A stretch of DNA of 9,048 nucleotides. Origin: Oscillospiraceae bacterium. Lineage in GTDB: Bacteria > Bacillota > Clostridia > Oscillospirales > Oscillospiraceae. This document shows positions 1-5,098 of the stretch, one piece after another. Numbering within the stretch: the stretch's first letter is position 1; every line of letters begins with the position of its first letter. The notes below the pieces were generated by a model. That model had not been told where the DNA came from, made no database searches, and was given only the letters and a program-made list of their open reading frames with translations. The DNA lies in the NCBI GenBank assembly GCA_029065305.1, contig JAIEIQ010000177.1:1-9048 (forward strand), read 5' to 3'. Made by a program: the position numbers and the translations under genes.

Positions 1-1
1 C

Positions 2-121
2 TATGCCTGGTATCTCAAGGGCGTGCCCCACGCGGCCTACTACCGGGAGAAGATTGTACACATGGAGACGCTGGAGGACGTCCGCCGGGTGACGGACGGG
101 ATTAAGAGGGATCTCGCATGA
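2..121 (+). CDS. dusB: tRNA-dihydrouridine synthase, DusB type (C-terminal fragment)
   Basis: Only the last 39 codons are present, ending in TGA at 119-121; the gene begins before the window. The fragment contains W-Y-L-K-G-V-P followed by a conserved Arg (YYREKI) and a charged helical tail. This is how the C-terminal helical domain of DusB-like enzymes usually reads (tyrosine/tryptophan, then K-G-x-x-x-A, then R-x-x-I). The family uses FMN and NADPH to reduce specific uridines in tRNA in the cytoplasm. The stop overlaps the start of the following sigma factor gene (ATGA), so the two are almost certainly co-transcribed and translationally coupled. The assignment rests on a short fragment matched from memory; the TIM-barrel active site cannot be seen. 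Confidence 0.72.
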   Translation, partial: YAWYLKGVPHAAYYREKIVHMETLEDVRRVTDGIKRDLA

Positions 122-726
122 CGGAACGGGAGCTGGTCCGCGCCGCCGCAGCAAGGGACACGGAGGCCTTCGCGGCGCTGGTGCGGCTGTATGAAAATAA
201 GGTCTACCACCTCACCCTGCGGCTGTGCGGAAACGAGGAGGACGCCCAGGACGCGGCCCAGGAGGCGTTTTTGTCGGCCTGGCGGGGCCTGCCCTCCTTC
301 CGGGAGGAGGCGGAGTTCGCCACCTGGATCTACCGGCTGGCCTCCAACGCCGCCATCGACTGCCTGCGCCGGGGGAAGAAGCAGCGGGGAAACCTGTCCC
401 TGGACGACGAGGAGCTGCGCCTGGACGCCCCCTCCGCCGCCCCGGGGCCCCAGGAGCTGGCGGAGGGGGCGGAGCTGCGCGCCGCCGTGGCCCGGGGGCT
501 GGACGCCCTGAGCCCGGACCACCGGCAGGTGCTGGTGCTGCGGGAGCTGGGGCACTTGAGCTACGAGGAGATTGCCGGGAAGCTGGCGCTGGATCTGGGG
601 ACGGTGAAGAGCCGCATCTCCCGGGCCCGGAGCGCCCTGCGAAAGATTTTGCTGGAGAGCGGGAACTTATCCGGCTATCTGCCGTCTAACAGGACAAAGG
701 GATCGGACGGAGAGGAGGGGCGCTGA
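118..726 (+). CDS. ECF-type RNA polymerase sigma factor (sigma-70 family)
   Basis: This 202-residue protein has the two-domain layout of extracytoplasmic-function sigma factors. Region 2 (about residues 20-88) contains the core-binding and -10 recognition helices, with N-E-E-D-A-Q-D-A-A-Q-E-A-F, then F-A-T-W-I-Y-R-L-A-S-N-A-A-I-D. Region 4 (about residues 125-178) has L-S-P-D-H-R-Q-V-L-V-L-R-E and the helix-turn-helix S-Y-E-E-I-A-G-K-L ... G-T-V-K-S-R-I-S-R-A-R that reads the -35 element. An acidic, proline-rich linker joins them. The ATG at 118 overlaps the dusB stop and has GAGGG at 106-110, 7 bases upstream. The next gene is a zinc-finger anti-sigma factor that starts at the stop codon, so this is a classic regulator/inhibitor pair. 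The last 25 or so residues are polar and lie outside the family core. The target regulon cannot be read from this window. Confidence 0.95.
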   Translation: MTERELVRAAAARDTEAFAALVRLYENKVYHLTLRLCGNEEDAQDAAQEAFLSAWRGLPSFREEAEFATWIYRLASNAAIDCLRRGKKQRGNLSLDDEELRLDAPSAAPGPQELAEGAELRAAVARGLDALSPDHRQVLVLRELGHLSYEEIAGKLALDLGTVKSRISRARSALRKILLESGNLSGYLPSNRTKGSDGEEGR

Positions 727-1481
727 TGGGGGCCTGCGAAGCGTATAGGGATCGGATCAGTGCCTATCTGGACGGCGAGCTGACCGGGGAGGAGTGCCGG
801 GAGCTGCTGGCGCACCTGGAGCTCTGCGGGGACTGCCGGATGTATCTGGACAGCGAGCTGGCTATCCGGGAGGCCCTGGCCGGGCTGGAGACGCCCGCGC
901 CGGAGGGCTTTGAGGCCCGGGTGATGGAGAAAATCCGGGCGGAGGCCTGGGACGCGCCGGAGAAAAAGACGGCTGCCTTTCCCGGCTGGCGGCGGTGGGC
1001 GGCTTTAGCGGCCTGCTGCGCGGTGGTGTGCCTGGGGATCTTCGGCGGTGGAATTTTGAAGGGCTGGAGCGCCCTGGACGCCGCTGCGGATGAACCGGCC
1101 GGGGGCGGCGCGGCGGTGGAGGCCCGGCTGGCGGAACCGGAGGAGGCGGATGTCTCCCTGGCCTGCGCCCCTGCGGTTCAGAGCGGCGATGCTGCTGTGG
1201 AGCGCGACGAGAGCCCGACCGCCGCAGTCCGGAAAGCACCCGGGGCACAGACAAGGACGGAGGACGCGGCGGGAGGCCGGTGCCTGACGGCGGCTGGCCC
1301 GGCGGCCCGGGCCTGGGTGGAGGAGACGCTGGGCCTCGCCTGGGAGGCGGGGGCGGTCTATGAGCTGACGGAGGAGCAGTATCTGGAGCTGACCGCTCTG
1401 CTGGCGGAGGCCGGAGAGATGCTGGAGGAGTCCGCCGGGGATGCGGCGGGGTGGTTCCTCCTGGCCGGAGATCCGGCGTAA
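726..1481 (+). CDS. Anti-sigma factor with N-terminal zinc-finger (zf-HC2) and one membrane segment
   Basis: This 251-residue protein starts on the last base of the sigma gene stop (TGATG), with AGGAGG at 713-718. The N-terminus carries the ZAS/zf-HC2 signature: His30-x3-Cys34-x2-Cys37, with Cys4 as a likely further zinc ligand, embedded in S-A-Y-L-D-G-E-L. In characterised anti-sigma factors this domain binds the cognate sigma factor in the cytoplasm. One hydrophobic segment (about 91-111) crosses the membrane and contains three cysteines (Cys97, Cys98, Cys102). The outer part (112-251) is Ala/Glu/Gly-rich, low in complexity and without a domain I recognise; a helical Leu/Glu-rich stretch closes the protein. 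Release of the sigma factor is probably by regulated proteolysis or conformational change, but no protease partner is visible here. The gene is followed by a hairpin terminator. Confidence 0.9.
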   Translation: MGACEAYRDRISAYLDGELTGEECRELLAHLELCGDCRMYLDSELAIREALAGLETPAPEGFEARVMEKIRAEAWDAPEKKTAAFPGWRRWAALAACCAVVCLGIFGGGILKGWSALDAAADEPAGGGAAVEARLAEPEEADVSLACAPAVQSGDAAVERDESPTAAVRKAPGAQTRTEDAAGGRCLTAAGPAARAWVEETLGLAWEAGAVYELTEEQYLELTALLAEAGEMLEESAGDAAGWFLLAGDPA

Positions 1482-1508
1482 TTGAAAATATCGCAATCAG
1501 GCGGCGAA

Positions 1509-1539
1509 ACGCCCGGATTCTCGTTGAGAATCCGGGCGT
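1509..1539. terminator. Bidirectional intrinsic terminator between converging operons
   Basis: A perfect 14-bp stem (1509-1522 pairing with 1526-1539) encloses a 3-base GTT loop. On the plus strand a run of six T (1546-1551) follows 6 bases after the stem, ending the sigma/anti-sigma operon. The stem begins only 3 bases beyond the tetR stop on the minus strand, where the following T tract is short (TTT), so termination in that direction is likely weaker. The position between convergent genes and the perfect pairing support a shared terminator. Confidence 0.85.
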
Positions 1540-1542
1540 CTC

Positions 1543-2109
1543 CTATTTTTTCAGACACTTCTGGATCACAGTCTCCATGCTTCCGTCAAAGATCCGGTCG
1601 AACTGGTCCACCAGCTGGTCCGCCTCCGGTTTCATGCCGTTTCCGATCCAGTGGAGAATCGTCTCCACCAGACCGAAGGAAAACATCTTCAAAATGAGCT
1701 CCCGGTCCTCCGGGTCCACCCGCTCACAGCCGGGCTGGGCGTCGAAGATGCCCTCCATCAGGGGGCGGACCAGACGGGAGAGGTTGGCCTTGATGAAGGC
1801 ATCCCCCTGCCGCTGGACGGAGCGGTAGCCGTTGAGGACCATAGCCCGGTTGTCCTGGAGGTAGGTCATCACGTTGCGCAGGCCCTGCTGCCAGGTGTCC
1901 GCCGTCACATTTCCCTCCAGCACCCGCTTCCCGTCCTCCACGATGCACCACTCCATCAGCGCGTAGATGTCCTGAAAGTGGTAGTAGAAGGTCTTGCGGC
2001 TCACCTCCGCGTCGTCCACCAGATCCTGGATGGTGATTTTATCCAGCGGGGCCCGCTCCAGCAGCTTCTTCAGCGACGCGGCCAGGGCCCGCTTGGTGAG
2101 ATTGGACAT
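1543..2109 (-). CDS. TetR/AcrR-family transcriptional regulator
   Basis: This 188-residue protein has the TetR-family N-terminal DNA-binding domain (about residues 4-50): T-K-R-A-L-A-A-S-L-K-K-L-L, then I-T-I-Q-D-L-V-D-D-A-E-V-S-R-K-T-F-Y-Y-H-F. The T-F-Y-Y-H-F ending of the recognition helix is diagnostic. The C-terminal two-thirds is all-helical and should form the dimer and ligand-binding domain; it resembles the short C-terminal domain of DhaS-like members. The frame stays open four codons further to a GTG at 2121, but that GTG lies inside the Shine-Dalgarno sequence, so ATG at 2109 is the start. It is divergent from the HdeD-MMPL operon and most likely represses that operon and itself. 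The ligand is unknown; lipophilic compounds are common for regulators of pumps of this class. Confidence 0.92.
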   Translation of the reverse strand: MSNLTKRALAASLKKLLERAPLDKITIQDLVDDAEVSRKTFYYHFQDIYALMEWCIVEDGKRVLEGNVTADTWQQGLRNVMTYLQDNRAMVLNGYRSVQRQGDAFIKANLSRLVRPLMEGIFDAQPGCERVDPEDRELILKMFSFGLVETILHWIGNGMKPEADQLVDQFDRIFDGSMETVIQKCLKK

Positions 2110-2117
2110 GGCTTCGC

Positions 2118-2126
2118 CCACCTTTC
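2118..2126 (-). promoter_or_regulatory. Ribosome binding site that fixes the tetR start
   Basis: On the minus strand GAAAGGTGG lies 8 bases before ATG 2109. The alternative GTG start at 2121 is made from the bases of this site itself, which excludes it in practice. Confidence 0.75.
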
Positions 2127-2138
2127 TTCGCGGATTTT

Positions 2139-2174
2139 TTGAAACAGTTTACATGATTTTTCCTTTCTTGTCAA
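2139..2174 (-). promoter_or_regulatory. tetR promoter with overlapping operator-like palindrome
   Basis: On the minus strand there is a consensus -35 TTGACA (2174-2169), a spacer of exactly 17 bases and a -10 of TAAACT (2151-2146), matching the housekeeping consensus at 6/6 and 4/6. Transcription would start near 2139, about 30 bases before the tetR ATG. The -10 is covered by a short inverted repeat, AAAC-A-GTTT at 2142-2150 on the plus strand. This is the usual arrangement for an autorepressed TetR gene, although the arms are short. Confidence 0.62.
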
Positions 2175-2186
2175 GGCGCGGCGTCG

Positions 2187-2200
2187 CATGGAGCTTCATG
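2187..2200. promoter_or_regulatory. Imperfect 14-bp palindrome, possible operator
   Basis: CATG at each end frames an AGCT centre (2187-2200); 12 of 14 positions are symmetric. It lies midway in the divergent intergenic region, upstream of the tetR -35, where a TetR dimer could act on both promoters. Short palindromes occur by chance, so this is only a candidate. Confidence 0.3.
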
Positions 2201-2228
2201 GTGACGAATCCCTCCAAGTGGGAAAACC

Positions 2229-2281
2229 TGACACACCCGGCCCCGCCTGTCCCCTCTTGACACACCGGCCCCCTCCTGTCC
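2229..2281. repeat. Two 24-bp direct repeats upstream of the HdeD-MMPL operon
   Basis: Copy 1 is at 2229-2252 and copy 2 at 2258-2281. They agree at 21 of 24 positions when aligned without gaps and are separated by 5 bases, a pitch of 29 bp. Each copy begins TGACACACC and ends CCTGTCC, so each also holds an inverted pair GACA-N14-TGTC. The pair ends immediately before the candidate -35 of the operon. The placement suggests binding sites for a regulator (tandem operators or an activator), but a duplication without function cannot be excluded. Confidence 0.6.
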
Positions 2282-2282
2282 G

Positions 2283-2311
2283 TTGTGAAACCGCCGCCGC
2301 CGCGCTATTCT
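2283..2311 (+). promoter_or_regulatory. Candidate promoter of the HdeD-MMPL operon
   Basis: TTGTGA (2283-2288) and TATTCT (2306-2311) are separated by 17 bases; each hexamer matches the housekeeping consensus at 4 of 6. It is the best-spaced pair upstream of 2375 and would give a leader of roughly 55 bases. A stronger-looking TTGACA at 2257 has no -10 at the right distance. Weak match, moderate to low certainty. Confidence 0.35.
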
Positions 2312-2357
2312 ATCCTCAACAACACGGAGCCGCCCGCCGGAGGGCCGGCGGCCAGGG

Positions 2358-2365
2358 AAGGGAGG
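2358..2365 (+). promoter_or_regulatory. Ribosome binding site that fixes the start of the HdeD-like gene
   Basis: AAGGGAGG lies 9 bases before ATG 2375. The frame is open back to GTG 2285, but that extension would add 30 polar, Pro/Gly-rich residues in front of the first membrane helix, has no ribosome binding site and overlaps the candidate promoter. Confidence 0.75.
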
Positions 2366-2374
2366 TTTCGTACA

Positions 2375-2974
2375 ATGCGCTTTGTGAAAACCGTGAAAAC
2401 AGTCTTTACCGCTGTGTCCGTTGTCCTCATCGCCGCGGGAGCGGCCCTGATGGTCTGGCCGGACGCCTCCGCCAGCCTTATCTGCGGCGCCATGGGCGTC
2501 GTCGCCATTCTGGCCGGAGCGGTCCGGCTGGCCGGGTACTTCTCCAACGACCTCTACCGTCTGGCATTCCAGTTCGATCTGGCCGTGGGCGTGCTGTCCA
2601 TCCTGCTGGGGGGCATCCTGCTGCTGCGGACGGAGGATGTTCTTTTGCTCCTGCCGGCTATCGCCGGGCTCTTTATCCTGGTGGACAGCGTCCTCCGGCT
2701 CCAGACCGCTATCGACGCCAAGCACTTCGGCATGGACAAGTGGTGGGCCATTCTGCTGCTGTCCGCCGCCGGGGCGGCGCTGGGACTGCTGCTTCTGCTG
2801 CGGCCCTTCCAGAGCGGACGGGTGCTGGCGCGGATGCTGGGGCTGACCCTGGCGGCGGACGGGGCGGAAAACCTGCTGGCCTGCCGCTACACCGTCAAGG
2901 TCCCCCGCCGCTCCGCCGCCGAGACGGAGACGGCCAGCTCCACCGAGGCCGCTCAATACTATGATATGAGGTGA
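2375..2974 (+). CDS. HdeD/DUF308-family integral membrane protein
   Basis: This 199-residue protein has about six hydrophobic helices (near residues 10-27, 33-54, 65-83, 86-105, 117-136 and 142-160), arranged as three hairpins in the DUF308 pattern. Short Gly/Ala-rich helix ends are followed by M-V-W-P-D-type turns, and G-x-x-x-I-L-x-G-x-x-R/L-L repeats recur. The tail (165-199) is polar, with T-A-S-S-T-E-A. In Escherichia coli, HdeD is a membrane protein linked to acid resistance at high cell density; most Clostridial relatives have no assigned role. It is the first gene of an operon with the MMPL exporter, 6 bases upstream of that gene, and diverges from tetR. I infer an accessory role in envelope stress or in the neighbouring exporter, not a transport reaction of its own. 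Confidence 0.82.
   Translation: MRFVKTVKTVFTAVSVVLIAAGAALMVWPDASASLICGAMGVVAILAGAVRLAGYFSNDLYRLAFQFDLAVGVLSILLGGILLLRTEDVLLLLPAIAGLFILVDSVLRLQTAIDAKHFGMDKWWAILLLSAAGAALGLLLLLRPFQSGRVLARMLGLTLAADGAENLLACRYTVKVPRRSAAETETASSTEAAQYYDMR
2968..2974 (+). promoter_or_regulatory. Ribosome binding site for the TTG start of the MMPL gene
   Basis: GAGGTGA overlaps the stop codon of the HdeD-like gene and lies 6 bases before TTG 2981. No ATG or GTG lies in frame before the first membrane helix, so the rare TTG start is well supported. Confidence 0.75.
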
Positions 2975-2980
2975 ACCAAG

Positions 2981-5098
2981 TTGCTTGAAAAAACAGCTAA
3001 AACCCTGACCAGACGGCCCAGGCTGGTTCTGGCCGCTGCGGCGGTGCTGCTGGTGCTGTGCATCTTCGGCTCCGCGGCCACCCGCATCAACTACGACATT
3101 CTGACCTATCTGCCCCCGGACCTAGACTCCTCACAGGGGGAAAAGCTGCTGGAGGAGCCCTTCCACATGGCGGCGACCACCATGCTCATTGTGGAGGATA
3201 TGCCGCCGGAGTACACCAACACCCTGCGGCGGGAGATTGAGGAGGTTCCCGGCGTCACCGGCGCGATGTGGCTGTCCAGCACGGCGGGGATTCAGATCCC
3301 CCGGGACTTTCTGCCGGAGGATCTGGCGGACATGTTCTTCTCCGGGGACGCCACCATGATGATCGTCCAGTACGACGCCCCCGGCGCCTCCTCAGAGACC
3401 ATGGAGGCTATCAGCCAGGTGCGCAGGCTGTGCAATGAGCGGTGCTTCCTGGCCGGCTTCTCCGTGGTCATCAAGGACACCAAGGATCTGGTGGACCAGG
3501 AGCTGCCCCTGTACGTGGCGCTGGCGGTGGTTCTCTCCCTGGCTGTCATGTCCGCCGCCATGGAGTCCTGGCTGCTGCCGGCGGCCTTCCTGCTGAGCAT
3601 CGGCATGGCGATCCTCTACAATTTCGGCACCAACGTCTTTCTGGGGGAGATCTCCTACATCACAAAGGCCATTGCCGCCGTCCTCCAGTTGGGCGTCACC
3701 ATGGACTACTCCATCTTCCTCTACCACCGGTACGAGGAGGAGCGGCACAGCTTCGAGGACAACCGGGACGCCATGGCCGCTGCCATCCAGGCGGCGTTCA
3801 CCTCTCTCTTCAGCTCCTCCCTGACCACCGTGGCGGGCTTTCTGGCCCTGTGCTTCATGCGCCTGCTGCTGGGCCGCGACATCGGCATTGTCATGGCCAA
3901 GGGCGTGGTGCTGGGGGTGGCTACCGTGGTGCTGGTGCTGCCGGCGATCCTGCTCGTCATGGACGGCCCCATCCGCCGCCACACCCACCGGGTGTTCATG
4001 CCGGACCTGTCCGGGGCCAACCGCTTCGTGATCCGGCACAGCAAGGCGTTTCTGGCCGTCTTTCTCATCGCCTTCATCCCCGCCGTCTACGGCCAGAACC
4101 ACGCGGGGGTCTACTACAAGCTGGACGAGTCCCTGCCCCAGGATATGCCGTCCATCGTGGCAACCAACAAGCTCCGGGAGGAGTTCGGCATGGCCTCCAG
4201 CCACTTCATTGTCATGGACGACGGCCTGCCCCGCTACCGGATGACGGAGATGCTGGAGAAGATGGAGGCGGTGGAGGGCGTGGAGGCGGTGAGCGCCTAC
4301 GACAAGCTGGCCCCCACGGGACTGCCGGAGTTCTTTCTGCCCCGGGACCTGCTGGAGCTCTGCAAGCGGGACGGGATGCAGCTTGTGATGATCAACTCCG
4401 CCTACGAGACCGCCTCCGACGCGGCGGGGGCCCAGGTGGAGCAGCTCAACGCCATCCTCAAGTCCTACGACCCCAACGGCAAGATGACCGGCGAGGCGGT
4501 GCTGACCAAGGACCTGATCGACACCACGGACGTGGACTTCCAGGTGACAAGCTACATCTCCATCGCCGCGATCTTCCTCATCATCGCCATCACCTTCCGC
4601 TCCCTCTCCGTCCCTGTTCTGCTGGTGGCGGCCATTGAACTGGCTATCTGCGTCAACCAGGCCGTCCCCTACTTCGACGGAACCGTCGTCCCCTTCGTGG
4701 CCCCAACGGTCATCGGCTGCGTCCAGCTGGGGGCCACGGTGGACTACGCCATTCTGATGACCACCCGCTTCCGGGAGGAGCTGCAAAAGGGGGCGGACCG
4801 GCAGGAGGCTGTCCTCACCGCTGCCAACGCCGCCGGCTCCTCCATCATCACCAGCGCCTTGGTGCTCTTCTGCTCCACCCTGGGGGTGGGCCTCATCTCC
4901 AAGATTGAGATCATCAGCAGCATCTGCGTCATGCTGGCCCGGGGGTCCCTCATCTCGGCGGTGTGCATCCTCTTCCTGCTGCCGGCTCTGCTGGCTGTGT
5001 TCGAGCCGGTGATCAACCGCACCAGCCTCCACTGGCGGACACCGAAGGCCGCCGCGTCCCAGCCCCAAATTCAAATCCAAAAGGAGAATACGATATGA
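2981..5098 (+). CDS. MMPL/RND-superfamily transporter
   Basis: This 705-residue protein consists of two similar halves, as in MmpL/YdfJ-type exporters. Each half has one helix, a large outer loop, then five helices: helix 1 at about 15-35, loop 36-170, helices 2-6 at about 175-325, helix 7 at 352-368, loop 370-520 and helices 8-12 at about 524-675. The family proton-relay motif G-x-x-x-D-Y is intact in both halves: Gly238-Asp242-Tyr243 (helix 4) and Gly584-Asp588-Tyr589 (helix 10). The protein should therefore be an active proton-driven exporter in the cytoplasmic membrane; relatives move lipids or lipophilic molecules, but the substrate here is unknown. Translation starts at TTG 2981. The stop overlaps the next start (ATGA), so the secreted coiled-coil protein is made in step with the pump. 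The size is smaller than mycobacterial MmpL3 and typical of Bacillota MMPL proteins. Confidence 0.93.
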   Translation: MLEKTAKTLTRRPRLVLAAAAVLLVLCIFGSAATRINYDILTYLPPDLDSSQGEKLLEEPFHMAATTMLIVEDMPPEYTNTLRREIEEVPGVTGAMWLSSTAGIQIPRDFLPEDLADMFFSGDATMMIVQYDAPGASSETMEAISQVRRLCNERCFLAGFSVVIKDTKDLVDQELPLYVALAVVLSLAVMSAAMESWLLPAAFLLSIGMAILYNFGTNVFLGEISYITKAIAAVLQLGVTMDYSIFLYHRYEEERHSFEDNRDAMAAAIQAAFTSLFSSSLTTVAGFLALCFMRLLLGRDIGIVMAKGVVLGVATVVLVLPAILLVMDGPIRRHTHRVFMPDLSGANRFVIRHSKAFLAVFLIAFIPAVYGQNHAGVYYKLDESLPQDMPSIVATNKLREEFGMASSHFIVMDDGLPRYRMTEMLEKMEAVEGVEAVSAYDKLAPTGLPEFFLPRDLLELCKRDGMQLVMINSAYETASDAAGAQVEQLNAILKSYDPNGKMTGEAVLTKDLIDTTDVDFQVTSYISIAAIFLIIAITFRSLSVPVLLVAAIELAICVNQAVPYFDGTVVPFVAPTVIGCVQLGATVDYAILMTTRFREELQKGADRQEAVLTAANAAGSSIITSALVLFCSTLGVGLISKIEIISSICVMLARGSLISAVCILFLLPALLAVFEPVINRTSLHWRTPKAAASQPQIQIQKENTI

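Noticed and set aside
2257..2262. Perfect TTGACA as the -35 of the HdeD-MMPL operon
   Set aside because: At 16-18 bases downstream only CCGTTG-like sequence occurs, so no -10 fits. The hexamer is better explained as part of the second 24-bp repeat.
2285..2374. N-terminal extension of the HdeD-like protein
   Set aside because: The extension begins at GTG without a ribosome binding site and encodes a Pro/Gly-rich stretch. ATG 2375 has AAGGGAGG at ideal spacing directly before the first membrane helix.
4084..4560. Duplicated halves of the MMPL gene as a DNA repeat
   Set aside because: The two halves resemble each other only at the protein motif level (G-x-x-x-D-Y and helix order), which is ancient and common to the family. 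There is no recent DNA repeat.
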